From NCBI GenBank assembly GCA_014284505.1, contig JAAFYY010000003.1, forward strand, positions 86,208 to 150,207: a stretch of 64,000 nt of DNA. The letters run 5' to 3'. This document shows positions 50,180 through 59,843 of this stretch, piece by piece. Position 1 is the first letter of the stretch. Every line of letters starts with the position of its first letter. The position numbers and the translations under genes are program-made. Source of the stretch: Streptacidiphilus sp. 4-A2 (lineage in GTDB: Bacteria; Actinomycetota; Actinomycetes; Streptomycetales; Streptomycetaceae). The notes beneath the pieces were generated by a model. It saw nothing but the letters and a program-made list of their open reading frames with translations, did not search any database and was not told where the DNA came from.

Positions 50180-51254
50180 TCACCCTTCGAGGCCCCCGTC
50201 CTCGCACCGGCGCGGCCCGGGCAGGGCCCCAAGCGGCAGACCATCGGAGGGGAACGTGTGCGCGTAGGCCAGGAAGGCGTAGTGGACGTCCTCCCACAGC
50301 GGCCTGAGCCCCGGCCCGCCCACCCAGACCCGCGGCCAGCGCAGCAGTGGCCCTCCAGTCCGGCACGCACGCACCCGCCAGCACCGCCTGCGCCAGATCC
50401 GCCGTGATACCCCCCTGGGCCCGCGAGCACAGACGCCGCAGATCCGGCCGACCCGCCGCCAGATACAAACCCCGCACCGCGGCGTGCAACCGGGCGACCG
50501 CCTGCTCAAGAGGCTGGCGCGGGCAACCCACCAACCCCTGCGCACTCTCCCACAGGAACCGCAGATCCTCCGGATCCCCACCCAGAACCGAGGCCAGCAT
50601 GTGCGCGACCTGCCAGGAGGGAACCCGCTCACCCGTCAGGATCCGCGAAACGAAGCTGGCGGAGACCCCGGCCTGCTGAGCCACCTCATGCATGGTCAAC
50701 TCACTGCGGCGCAGCAGGAACGACAGCGCACCCGCCAGCCCCAGCACCGAGCCGCCCCGGGGCTGGACAACCTTCCCGCCGACCCGGCCGCCGGACCCGC
50801 GCACACGGGCCGGCTGGCTGCTGCGCCGGTCCATCAGCCTGCGCACCCGCCCCTCGGACCACCGTTCGCGCGCCGTGTCCGCGCTGACGCCCGCCGCGAG
50901 CGCCACATCGGCCCAGCTGTCGCCGAACACCCGGGCCTCATGCACAGCCGCGGCCGCGTAGTAGCCCAGTTCGACACGCAACTGCTCGGCATACCCCAGC
51001 CGGGCCCCCAGCCCCAATTGGGACTGCTCGGCCGCGGCCAGTCGCTCCGCCAGCATCTGGATGCTGCTCGCCAGATCCATTCCCCACTTGTCCGCGCCCG
51101 CCAGCGGCGCCACCGCACGCTGCCCGTCGCGCTGGCGCTGAGCGCGCCTGCGGCACGCGACGGTGCAGTACAGGCGCTTGCGCCCCGGTCCTGACCTCTG
51201 GGTGAACCTCTTCAGACACAGGACGCACTGCCGGTAACTGACCGGATCATCCAT
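50180..51254 (-). CDS. Zinc-knuckle, HTH and XRE multidomain regulator (one frameshift)
   Basis: About 357 aa, start MDDPVSYRQCVLCLKRFTQR at 51254 behind GGGAGGAATCC. An N-terminal zinc knuckle (CVLC...YCTVACRRR, residues 10-35) is followed by a helix with DSWADVALAAGVSADTARER (HTH 1) and an XRE domain MHEVAQQAGVSASFVSRILT with GERVPSWQVAHMLASVL (HTH 2). After a shift near 50340 it ends WEDVHYAFLAYAHTFPSDGL. The combination suggests a DNA-binding regulator; with the sigma-like gene it forms a unit. Confidence 0.65.
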
Positions 51255-51328
51255 GGATTCCTCCCTCCCGCCTGGGTGTTTCACTACTGGATCAGGCAAC
51301 CAAGTCCCCTGATCGGCACCGCTGCCCG

Positions 51329-51365
51329 CTGCCGGTCCGGCGGCGTCAGGCCGCCGGACCGGCAG
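51329..51365. terminator. Perfect 15-bp stem terminator
   Basis: CTGCCGGTCCGGCGG (51329-51343), loop CGTCAGG, CCGCCGGACCGGCAG (51351-51365). It is a very stable hairpin, 4 bp beyond the stop at 51370 of a possible minus-strand gene and upstream of the regulator start at 51254. Confidence 0.8.
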
Positions 51366-52399
51366 GGGATCAACGCAGGCGGATCCGCACGTAGCGGACC
51401 ATGGAACGGCTTGGCAGGCAGGTCAGGGCCGCAACGGCCCCCGCCGAGGCCAGCTCGGCGGACGTGTGGCAAACCGCCACGTACGGCGGGGCGACCACCA
51501 GGAGCACACCGCGCAGGCGCAGCGTGACATCCCAGGCATCGATCCTGTGCCACGCGCGGAAAGAAGCCCACGAAGTGTTAGCTTCGTTGGCCGGAGAGGG
51601 CTCGTTCGAGTCCCCTTCGGCGAAAAATCGGTCGAGTTTCACGCAGGTATCACTCTCGGTCGGAATGGTGGCCCGGGCTTGTTGGTACCCCCGGGGCCAT
51701 ACCTTGTTGTTTGGCGCAACGAAGCTATCGGCCCGCTCGTGCGTCCGCCACTCATTCGGACCAAGATGCAAATGCACGTTCAAAGGGCACTCGTGACGTC
51801 ACATCAGGAGCACGGTGGGTCCCGATAAGAAGCCGACTGAAAGCGGCGAAGATTGATCGAACAAGTTGCAGGTGTGGGCATAATCGGACGGGAAGTGATC
51901 ACTTCCGATGAAAAATCGGAGTTACCGCCCGCGCGCCCCCGTAAGCCCACTCGGAATCCAGTGGGCGAAGGAAACGCCACCGGCTAACTTTTCACCCTAT
52001 CGGGTGCGTTCAGCGGGATCGCGCCCGTGAATCTGCAAACCTGGGCCCCAATCCCCGATCGGACGCTGAGCCCCCAGGCCGCCCCCGACCCCTGGGCAGT
52101 GCGAACCCGCCACCCACCCTCACGGGGCCACCACTCCCAGGAGCAGCGGCCCTCACGGCCGACACAGGTGCAGCGCGATGCCCGGTGGGCGGCGCACCCG
52201 GCTCGGCCCCGGCCCTTGCCTGCCCATGCAAGACCCGCGCCCCTGCTTCGAACGCCGGACCGGTTCGGTCGCCGACCGGGTCCGCCAAGCGGCGCCCGGC
52301 ATATCAGTCCACACGTTCGTCTTCGTTCAGCCGAACACCGGCGAACACACGAAGCGCCAGGCTCGCCCCGTCACCACCCACACGACCGGGGGAGTCACC
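51366..52399. other. Mostly non-coding region with one possible small gene
   Basis: About 1 kb. A minus-strand frame ending at 51370 (DAWDVTLRLRGVLLVVAPPY, ending MVRYVRIRLR) is directly followed by the strong terminator, so it may be a real gene of 60-137 residues with an unclear start. From 51840 to 52390 I see no supported gene; the DNA around 51850-51910 is less GC-rich and may hold promoters. Confidence 0.4.
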
Positions 52400-52612
52400 A
52401 TGCCTCACAGCCACACTGCCGAGATCCTGGCCAGCCTCGTACTGTCCGTCGCCCTGCTCTTCGCCCTCCTGGCCGGCGCGGCCGCCGGGGCCGTCTCCCG
52501 GATGGGCGGCGCGAGCACCCCGTCCGCGGTCCTGCGGGCGGGCGCCGCCTGCGCCGGGGCACTCACCGTGATCCTCGCCATGCTGACACTGCTCACCACC
52601 TGGTTCGGGTGA
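52400..52612 (+). CDS. 70-residue membrane protein with two hydrophobic segments
   Basis: Start ATG 52400 after GGGGGAG. MPHSHTAEILASLVLSVALL, then FALLAGAAAGAV forms the first segment; the second is ALTVILAMLTLLTTWF, separated by a loop with RMGGASTPSAVLRAG. It is convergent with the STAND-like gene. Function unknown; the family is a common type of small actinomycete membrane protein. Confidence 0.6.
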   Translation: MPHSHTAEILASLVLSVALLFALLAGAAAGAVSRMGGASTPSAVLRAGAACAGALTVILAMLTLLTTWFG

Positions 52613-52656
52613 CCCGCACCGGACCCCTTGGCCAGGCCCCAGCCGGCCGTAGCCGT

Positions 52657-54946
52657 TCACCAGGCAACAGCCACGGAGCCGTCGGGTTCAAAACCGTACG
52701 GGCACACTTCCCGCCAGCGGGCCTGCTCCTGCCTTGCCTGCCAGGCAAGGCATCCCAGACCCGCCCCAGCGGCCTGCCAGTACAAGCGCAGCGCGCCGTC
52801 GCGGTCGCCTGCCTGCAGCCGCAGGCAGGCGAGATCCAGCAGGCTCTCCTTGTCGCCGTCCCGCACGACACGCTCAAACCAGGACGCCGCCTGGACAAGG
52901 TCGCCATCGCGCTCGAAACGCCAGGCCAGCTCCGCCGCGTCGCGTCGGCCGGCGTCGCAGGCCTGCTGGAGCAATTTCGAGGAACCGGGGCCGTCTTCGC
53001 GCCGCTCTGCCAGGTAAGCGAGATGGTGCAGGGCCTCCGGGTGCCCGGCCCGCGCTGCCTCACGGTAGGCGCGCTCCTCAGCTTCAGTATCAGCGGCCGT
53101 CAGCCACAACCCTGACAGGTAGTCGTACTCGCCCTCGTATCCGCAGCTGCTGGCCTCCCGTTTCAGGTGCGCCCGGCCCTCCTCGGTCCAGGACCGCGCA
53201 GTGAGCGCGGAGAGGTAGGCGACCGCATCGTGATACCCCTCCGCTCGCGCGCGCTCGCGAAGCTCTTCGCGTCGTTCCCGCTCGCCTGCCGCCTTGTCCT
53301 CAAGGGACATCGATTCCACTGCCACCATCATCTCGGACACCAGGTCCCCGTCTTCTGCAGCCCGCCGCAGGAGTTCCAGCGCACGGGGCGGTCCCCTCGG
53401 CCTGGAACTGCATGGCCTGCTCCCGCAAGGACTCGTGCGATCCGGCGTCGGCGGCCCGCTCGTAGTACTCCTGCGCCCGCTGTGCGTCTCCCATCCATGC
53501 GTACGCGCGTGCGATCCCCAGAAGGGCGCGGGATCGCCTTCCTGGGCCGGACGGGCGTAGAGCTGGACGGCCAGGCGCAGCAGCCAGCGTTCCAGTGCCG
53601 CTGCACCGAGCGCGACCAGGTCCGCCGCGGGCAGTGAGCCTGCCAGGGCTGCTTCCCAAAACGCGAGGGGCGGGACTGTGGTGCGGCGCTCATCGCGCCC
53701 GTGGTGCTCCAGGTAGTCCGCGAGCAGGTATCCGGTGTCCGCGAACCCGGGACCGGGGTCGCCGAGACGGGGCCGGTGCGCAGTCAGCGGCCCCGGTACC
53801 CCCTTACACGCCTGACCCACGTATGCGAAGGCGCCGTCGAGCCAGTCGTCGGGAAGCAACTGCCATTGGCGGTCGCTGATGTAGCCGGTAGCGGCACCCC
53901 CGAGGAAGGATCCGGGCAGGAGCGGTCCGCTTCCCATCCGGCGGGCGTCCATCGCTGCGTCCATCAGCGCCCGAGCCGCCACCGCAGCGCCTTGGTAGCG
54001 GGCCAGGAGTTCCCGGCCACCGGCCAGGAACTGGGTGATGTCGCGCCCACCGTAGTCGCGAGCCAGGGCCAGCCGCGCATCAGCCCCAGAAGAGGACACC
54101 AACTCTCGCAGGTCCTCATCGGTGAACTGCTCCGGAACCCACACGCACCGGCCCTCCAGCAGCGCTCGTGCGCCAGCGTGCGGATCAGGCTCCAGTGCCC
54201 CGGGCCGGGACGTCAGCGCGTCCCGGTGCTCCGGCCACAAGGTACCCAGCACCAGTACCGGGCCGCGGCTGCGGTCGGCCAGCAGGGCGGCGAGCTGCCC
54301 CGCCACCTCCTGCGCGTCGGGCGCGAGCAGGTAGCGCTGCAACTCGTTCAGCCACAGCACCGTCCTCGGCGCCGCGGTTCCCGCCTCCAAGATCCTGAGC
54401 AGGTCGCCATTGCTGCGCGGATGCAGCAGCACCCAGCCCGCCGCGCTCCCATTCAACTTCCCCACCAGGTGCGCGAGACAGCGGCTCTTCCCGGTGGACG
54501 AACCCCCCACCAGCACGCACATGGCACTGCGCTGCACGCCCCCCGAGCAGCTGGGCCAGTTCGGTGTCGTGCTTGCGAAGAATGTACGGGGGAAGCGCTC
54601 CCGCGTTCGCGCCGTCCGCGTCGATGGGGCGGTGCACCTCCAGATGTTCCACCGCGAAGACATCGTCCACCTCGGCCAGGGGAACCCCGCCCCGCGGCGG
54701 CCGCGGCCCATCGCTCTGGCGCAGGCCCTCGCAGGGCAGCAGGCGAATGAGAGGCAGCGGGGACTCACCGAGGACCTGGGCCAAACGATGGACCGTTTCC
54801 CCGGACACGAAGCCCCTGCCGTGCAATGCCCGGCTCACCGTGGTGCGGCCCAAACCGGACCGGGCAACCAGCTGTTCCACCGACAGGCCCCTTTCCACCC
54901 GTAGCCGCTGCAGCGCAGCAGCTACCTCCTCGCGTCCATCCGCCAC
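52657..54946 (-). CDS. XRE-ATPase-Sel1/TPR protein, STAND-like (frameshifted)
   Basis: About 760 aa. N-terminal frame: ALQRLRVERGLSVEQLVARS, GLGRTTVSRALHG (XRE helix-turn-helix, residues 10-60). After a shift near 54540: VLVGGSSTGKSRCLAHLVG, a Walker A of P-loop ATPases, then APRTVLWLNELQRYLL (Walker B) and VLVLGTLWPEHRDAL. A long C-terminal half has Sel1/TPR-like repeats (ARAGHPEALHHLAYLAERRE, DAGRRDAAELAWRFERDGD). Two shifts lie near 53400-53560. This HTH-NTPase-repeat layout is that of STAND signalling proteins, some of which act in defence and some as regulators. Confidence 0.7.
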
Positions 54947-55297
54947 CCCTGCCCCTCCCAGGTCCCCGGATCAGTGTCCTACACCACCGCGGCCCGACAG
55001 AGGGGGTATGCCGTCGGCCCCGTCATGACGGCAGGACGAGCCATCGCGGAGCGCGTCGGATCCGGACAAGGGACCCCGGCCACCGGCGCCCGCCTGGCCT
55101 ACACGTTCGGATCTGCTGAAGGCATGCCCACAGGCTTCCTGGGCCGGCATCGCCAAAAGGCGCCCGGCCACGCGCGCCATGACCACCACCGACATGCTTG
55201 CGGGCCGCGGTGCTCCGGGAACGGGGCCTGCAGCCCCCGGCTTGATTGCTGCCGTCGGGGCACTCAGCACTTGCCCCCGCGCTCGAGCGGGTCACGA
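54947..55297. other. Intergenic, no supported gene
   Basis: 350 bp between the STAND-like gene start and the end of the phosphotransferase. It must hold the promoter for the STAND-like gene. No hairpin or repeat was noticed. Confidence 0.4.
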
Positions 55298-56090
55298 TCA
55301 GCGGCGGTGGTCGACCCACGCGGTGGCGGACGCAGCCATGTCCTTGGTCCACTGTGCGTCGAGGTGTTGGTCGGCGATCTGCGTCCACATCCGCACGCTC
55401 GCCTCGGCGAAGGCCGTGATCGAGGCCGGCGGCGCCGCGCTCCACGCAGGGAGCCTGGCTGCCCATGCCTCGGCCTGCTCGGCGGTGTGTCCGGCAGAGA
55501 TCAAGCGGATCGCCCATACGGCCGGGTCGACCCATGCTGCGCCTTTGGTGGGCCATGCCCAGTCCACCAGGTGTGCGTGGTTGCCGGCGATGAGTGTGTT
55601 CTCGGGGTTGATGTCGGTGTGGAGCAGGGTGTCTCCGGTGAACAGTTCGGGTGTGCGGGTGTAGCCGTTGTACCGGGCCGCGCAGTCCAGCAGCGGGATC
55701 GCAGGGCACGGCATCTGGGCGAGTTCTTCGAGAGCTGCGATGATCAGGGGCAGGTCCGGGCTGGCGGGTGTGTAGTGGGCGGTGCGGCCGTCGATGAACT
55801 CGAAGCCCAGGAAGTCCCAGCCGGTTGCCTGGGTGTGCCACAGCAGCCGGGGGCGCAGGGGGGAAGGTGGGGTTGATGGCGGCCTCACGCAGATGCCCGG
55901 CCAGGCGGCTCTGGTCCACCTGCATGCCCTTGACGAAGAAGTCGCCGCGCTGGGTCCGCAGTCTTGTCGCGATGCCTGAGTTCATGCCGGTGGTCACGTC
56001 TTCGGCTGCTTCCACCGGACCGGTGTACTCCTGGACCGCGGCGCGGGCGGAGCGGGGCAGGCACTGCCAGGCGACGCGGAGTACGGTCAC
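55298..56090 (-). CDS. APH-family phosphotransferase-like protein in the RiPP operon (one frameshift)
   Basis: About 264 aa, GTG start at 56090 with AGGAG ribosome site (VTVLRVAWQCLPRSARAAVQ). The N-lobe has GMNSGIATRLRTQRGDFFVK with the Lys of the ATP-binding strand. After a shift near 55860 it continues WDFLGFEFIDGRTAHYTPAS. Catalytic loop: TGDTLLHTDINPENTLIAG (the H-x-D-x4-N pattern) and HLVDWAW (metal-binding Asp). It is 80 bp downstream of the precursor peptide, so it is probably a tailoring enzyme or a self-resistance kinase of the peptide. It resembles aminoglycoside phosphotransferases only in fold. Confidence 0.75.
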
Positions 56091-56170
56091 GGTTGCTCCT
56101 GTGCAAAGGGGATGCCGCTGCCCCGGGGGGACTGCAGGCCGGGACAGCGGCATCCTACGCAAATGGGTGG

Positions 56171-56305
56171 TCACTGGTAGGGCTGGTTGTCGCTGGAGGA
56201 GCAGGAACATCCTGCGGCCTCGAGCATTTCGTCCAGGTCGCCGACGGGCCTGACCTCGTTGTCAGCCATGGGCCGTTCGGTCAGCTCAAGCAGGACTGCG
56301 GGCAC
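56171..56305 (-). CDS. RiPP precursor peptide, Cys-containing core
   Basis: A 44-residue peptide beginning VPAVLLELTERPMADNEVRP and ending DEMLEAAGCSCSSSDNQPYQ. GTG start at 56305 with a strong site AGGAGGTGA that overlaps the end of the radical-SAM gene. An acidic leader (DLDEMLEAAG) and a short core with a Cys-Ser-Cys-Ser-Ser-Ser cluster are the classical architecture of ribosomally made, modified peptides. Linked to a radical SAM/SPASM enzyme the likely modification is a thioether (sactipeptide-type) or other crosslink at C33/C35. The exact class is unproven. Confidence 0.75.
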   Translation of the reverse strand: MPAVLLELTERPMADNEVRPVGDLDEMLEAAGCSCSSSDNQPYQ

Positions 56306-56309
56306 GATC

Positions 56310-57416
56310 TCACCTCCTCTGCGCGTGCTGGCAGTAGGTGTTCAGTGGGGCCTTCGCCTCCTGGTAGAGCTTGGCCAGCGGCCGGCACACGTAGCAGGTG
56401 CCGGACAGCGTGCAGCCGGTGCATCCACCGGTGCGAAGCTGGAGGGAGTCCGCCACGTCCCCGAGGCGGCGCAGGGCGTCCAGGCCGTCGGTGACGAGGT
56501 CGAACTGCGGGTCGCGCCCGACCTTGCAGATCGAGGCTTTGCCCCAGGGGTCGCAGTGGAAGAAGTTGTGGCCGGCGTTGCAGCCCTTGAACGGCGCTCG
56601 GCGGCCGAGGAAGCGCTTCGCCTGGGTGCCCAGGCGTTCGCCGCCGCCTTCGATCGTCGGGCTCATCGTGGTGTAGGTCTGGGAGGGGAAGCCGTACACG
56701 TCGGCCAGTTGCTCCATGGTGTCGACTTCGTCCGCGTTGCGTTCGCTGACGACGATGTTGAGCTTCACGGCGAGGCCGGCTTCGCGTGCTGCGTCCAGGC
56801 CCCGGCGGAACCGGTCGTACGCTCCGCGGCTGCGCGTCATCGCGTCGTAGCTCTCGGCTGTGGCTCCGTAGACGCTGACGACGATCCGGTAGGGCCGGAA
56901 GCGGTCCAGGACCTCCATGATGCGGGGCTTGCTCAGTTGGCTGCCATTGCTGGAGATCGCCACCATCATGCCGAGGGTGTGTGCGTACTCGTAGGCGGCG
57001 GTGAAGTCCTTGTCGATCAGCGGCTCACCCCCGGTGATCTGGAGCCACAGCGCTCCGGAAGCGCGCATCAGGTCGAGCAGCTTCACCTTGCCGTCCCAGG
57101 CAACGCCCTCGAAGCGCTTCAAGCCGAGGTAGCAGTGTTCACAGTCGTAGTCGCACCCCTTGTTGATCTCCCAGGTAGCACGGGCGTACCCCAGCTCGGC
57201 TGGCTCGCGCACCAGGATCGTTGCGGCCAGGGGGCGGCCACCGAGATCCACGCTCCAGGTTGTGCGGGCCGCGTCCACCAGCCACAGCGGCACCTCGCCG
57301 CCGGTGGGGGTGCGCAGTTCGGCGTACCTGCGGGGGCCCACCTGTAGACCGTTCTGCTGTCCGGGGCGCACGATCAGGTACTGCCCAAGGAACGGACTGG
57401 CGATCAGCTCGTGCAT
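56310..57416 (-). CDS. Radical SAM/SPASM peptide maturase
   Basis: 368 aa, start MHELIASPFLGQYLIVRPGQ at 57416 with GAGAGGACG. The radical SAM cluster motif CDYDCEHC has Cys at 88, 92 and 95, then ITGGEPLIDKDF and SVYGATAESYDAMTRSRGAY. The SPASM region has FKGCNAGHNFFHCDPWGKAS with ICKVGRD, then CTGCTLSGTCYVC, giving seven or more Cys for auxiliary clusters. N-terminal 75 residues may form a peptide-binding part. Enzymes like this install sulfur-carbon or carbon-carbon links in small peptides; the precursor gene follows after 4 bp. Confidence 0.9.
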   Translation of the reverse strand: MHELIASPFLGQYLIVRPGQQNGLQVGPRRYAELRTPTGGEVPLWLVDAARTTWSVDLGGRPLAATILVREPAELGYARATWEINKGCDYDCEHCYLGLKRFEGVAWDGKVKLLDLMRASGALWLQITGGEPLIDKDFTAAYEYAHTLGMMVAISSNGSQLSKPRIMEVLDRFRPYRIVVSVYGATAESYDAMTRSRGAYDRFRRGLDAAREAGLAVKLNIVVSERNADEVDTMEQLADVYGFPSQTYTTMSPTIEGGGERLGTQAKRFLGRRAPFKGCNAGHNFFHCDPWGKASICKVGRDPQFDLVTDGLDALRRLGDVADSLQLRTGGCTGCTLSGTCYVCRPLAKLYQEAKAPLNTYCQHAQRR

Positions 57417-57568
57417 GGCTCGTCCTCTCGAGTGGCTTCGGCGCAGCCAATGCCGGTGTTCACCTGCCGGGTGCCACTGGGAGTGGAACCGCAGTGCCTG
57501 CCCGGCAGGGGCTCCGATCCGTCCTGGCGGCCTCGTGCGCCGAGACGGGCCGGGGGAGGAGCCTTGGA

Positions 57569-57745
57569 CTACTGCCTGCGGTCGGGGCAGGTGGGGGAGG
57601 GGCACCGGCAGGGCGGGAACATCGCGCTGGGGTGGGCCACGGCCGCATACGCGCTGCGGTCGTTGCGAACCACCCGTGCGGCCTGGAGCTCCTTCTCCTG
57701 GCCGCCCTGGGCGACCTGGTAGACGCGGATGGATATCTCGCTCAC
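57569..57745 (-). CDS. 58-residue protein upstream of the maturase
   Basis: Starts VSEISIRVYQVAQGGQEKEL at GTG 57745 with GGGAGG upstream and ends FPPCRCPSPTCPDRRQ. N-terminal half is beta/alpha-like, C-terminus has three Cys. It stands 152 bp before the radical SAM gene on the same strand and probably belongs to the same operon. It could be an accessory or second substrate peptide; this is open. Confidence 0.55.
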   Translation of the reverse strand: MSEISIRVYQVAQGGQEKELQAARVVRNDRSAYAAVAHPSAMFPPCRCPSPTCPDRRQ

Positions 57746-57835
57746 GGCCGCCTCCCGGTCCGGATGACTACGTGTCCCAGACGCTAGGGAGTACCTGGTC
57801 GGTCACTCAACGCGTTTGCAGCCGTTTGCAGAATT

Positions 57836-58683
57836 TCAGTCAAGGGAGTCGATCGCCCTGGAGATCAGCGCCCGGGCCCGCGGGCCGTACACCGAGAACC
57901 CCTTGAGCCTGTCGAACGCCTGGACGTAAAGGGCGATTTCGGTGGGGTGGTGACCGTCACCTGGGCGGACAGGAGTTCCACGGCGGCCTGCTCGCGGTCG
58001 AAGACGTTGAAGGTCTCGACCGGCCACATGGTGCGCTCGGCGGTGAACGGGATGACGCCCAGTGAGACGGCCGGAAGCGACATGACATCCAGCAGGCGCG
58101 CCAACTGCTCCGCCATCGTCTCGACGCCGCCGAGGCGGTAGTACAGGACGGACTCCTCCACCAGGATCGCGAAACGGTGGTTTCCCGTGCGGATGACGCG
58201 GGAGCGGTCCAGGCGGGCCGTCACCGCCTCGGTGACGTCGTCGGGCGTGCGGCGGAAGTCGGCCACGGTGGACAGCAGGGCGGTCGCGTACGCCTCGGTC
58301 TGCAGGACGCCGGGCACCACACGCGAGGAGTAGGCACGGAAGTGGCGGGTGCGCTCGTAGAGCGGGACCGCGGACTCCTGCAGCCTGCGCAGACCGGTGC
58401 GGGTGAGCCTGCGCCACTCCACGTACATGGAGTCGACGTCGCGGTTGGCGGCAATGAGGTCGGCGGCCTGGTCGTCGGCGCCGCAGGCCGCGCACCAGGC
58501 ACGGATGTCCCGGTCGGACGGCGCCGTCTTTGCGTTGATGATGCGGGAGGTCTTGGCGCCGTTCCATCCGCACCGGGCAGCCAGCTCCTGCCCCTGGAGG
58601 CCTGCGTCCAGCATGATCTCGCGCAGGCGCGCGGCGATGGCAAGCCGGGCCTCCTGGGCGCTGGAGGACGGAGAGACGGGCAT
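57836..58683 (-). CDS. XRE/DUF5753 transcriptional regulator (one frameshift)
   Basis: Start MPVSPSSSAQEARLAIAARL at 58683. Helix-turn-helix LQGQELAARCGWNGAKTSRI, then DUF5753: RHFRAYSSRVVPGVLQTEAY, AILVEESVLYYRLGGVETMA and MSLPAVSLGVIPF. After a shift near 57945 it ends EIALYVQAFDRLKGFSVYGP. It lies directly upstream of the peptide operon and may control it. It forms a unit with DUF6879 and the small gene at 59155. Confidence 0.85.
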
Positions 58684-58706
58684 GGTGGGCTGTCCGGTTG
58701 CTCGCG

Positions 58707-59228
58707 TCAGACCGAGTACTGCTCGTGCGGGATGGCGCGGTCCCACACGGCCTCGAACGCGCGGGCGCAGAGCTTCGTCACCGCGGGGTCCTCGCACACT
58801 TCCGGTCCGCCGGAGGCGCCGTCGCCGGTGAAGTGGTTGAACCGGACGACCGTGCCGTCGAACAGCCAGAAGTCGTTACCGGGCAGTGCGATGCCAGAGG
58901 CCCGGCGACGGGGGAGCCAGCGGACCAGCTCTCCGGCCGCGAGGTTGACGACCGTTCCGGCGTGCTCGTACCGGATGTAGTCGGTGACCGGCTCGGAGAC
59001 GATCCGGGCCCGCCTGACCTTCACACCCCGGCCGACGGCCTCACGCACCTGCGACACCCAGCCGGACCAGTTCTCGGACCCGGGATCGTCGTCGACCGCG
59101 CCGGAGCGCTTGAACTCCTCGAACTGTGCTGCCTCTGCGGCGATGCCGTAGGAGTCACGCATCTCCAGGTGTACCGCCGACCTCGTCGCCTGCTTCAGCA
59201 TCGTCGAGAAGTCCGGCACGTTCTGCAT
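58707..59228 (-). CDS. DUF6879 family protein
   Basis: 173 aa starting MQNVPDFSTMLKQATRSAVH. Typical elements are HLEMRDSYGIAAEAAQFEEF, RRARIVSEPVTDYIRYEH and LPRRRASGIALPGNDFWLFD. The family is common in Streptomyces next to XRE/DUF5753 regulators and is thought to play the same partner role as DUF397. It ends 23 bp before the regulator start. Confidence 0.8.
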   Translation of the reverse strand: MQNVPDFSTMLKQATRSAVHLEMRDSYGIAAEAAQFEEFKRSGAVDDDPGSENWSGWVSQVREAVGRGVKVRRARIVSEPVTDYIRYEHAGTVVNLAAGELVRWLPRRRASGIALPGNDFWLFDGTVVRFNHFTGDGASGGPEVCEDPAVTKLCARAFEAVWDRAIPHEQYSV

Positions 59229-59465
59229 CGTCGAGGGCCTTCCTGATGATCTTCGCCATGCGCAGTGGGATGCGGGTCACGTTCTCGTGGTCGGGGATCC
59301 CGACGGAATGGCCGGGGACCCACTCGGTGCTGTCGATCTCCGCCAGCAGTACCTCGCCAGGTTTCCGGCCCAGGCAGACCAGTTCCTTCTTTCGTCGTCC
59401 ACCCACACCATCGGGCTCTCGTCCTTGCCGGTCTCCGGGTCGACCCCGCCGAAATGTAACGTCAT
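59155..59465 (-). CDS. Small hypothetical protein of the XRE-DUF6879 unit (one frameshift)
   Basis: About 104 aa. ATG 59465 with CAGGAGGCAGGC. First frame MTLHFGGVDPETGKDESPMV, then after a shift near 59395 KKELVCLGRKPGEVLLAEID, VPGHSVGIPDHENVTRIPL and ALDDAERAGLLDDAEAG. It overlaps DUF6879 by 74 bp. Related proteins often head such regulatory triplets. Function unknown. The next 260 bp up to the IS copy hold no supported gene. Confidence 0.55.
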
Positions 59466-59843
59466 GCCTGCCTCCTGTGCCAAGTCAGTTGCGCGGCCTT
59501 GCACGACCCTTTACCCCACCACACGCACCGTCAAGGGCGCGTACCGTGGACCGGCGACCGCCATGAAGGCGAGGTGCGATTCGCGGACGCCGTCGGTGAG
59601 GTCCTTGCCGGTTGAGCCGGGCATTGATGCGTGGCCGGCCCCGGCGCAGAGCCTCGCCGAACAAACAGTCACATGAGCGTCAGACGGCCAGGCATGGCCC
59701 GTTCCCTCTCTGGCGGTTATTCGTTAAGAAGCGAGTCCCAAACCGAAGGTAGGGTCACGTTTTCCCAGGTGAGGTGTGTGGCCGTCGGTCGGTAGGCATG
59801 CTCGGAGCGTCGTGTCGGTGCGGGGCGTGCTGGGAGGTGGCGG

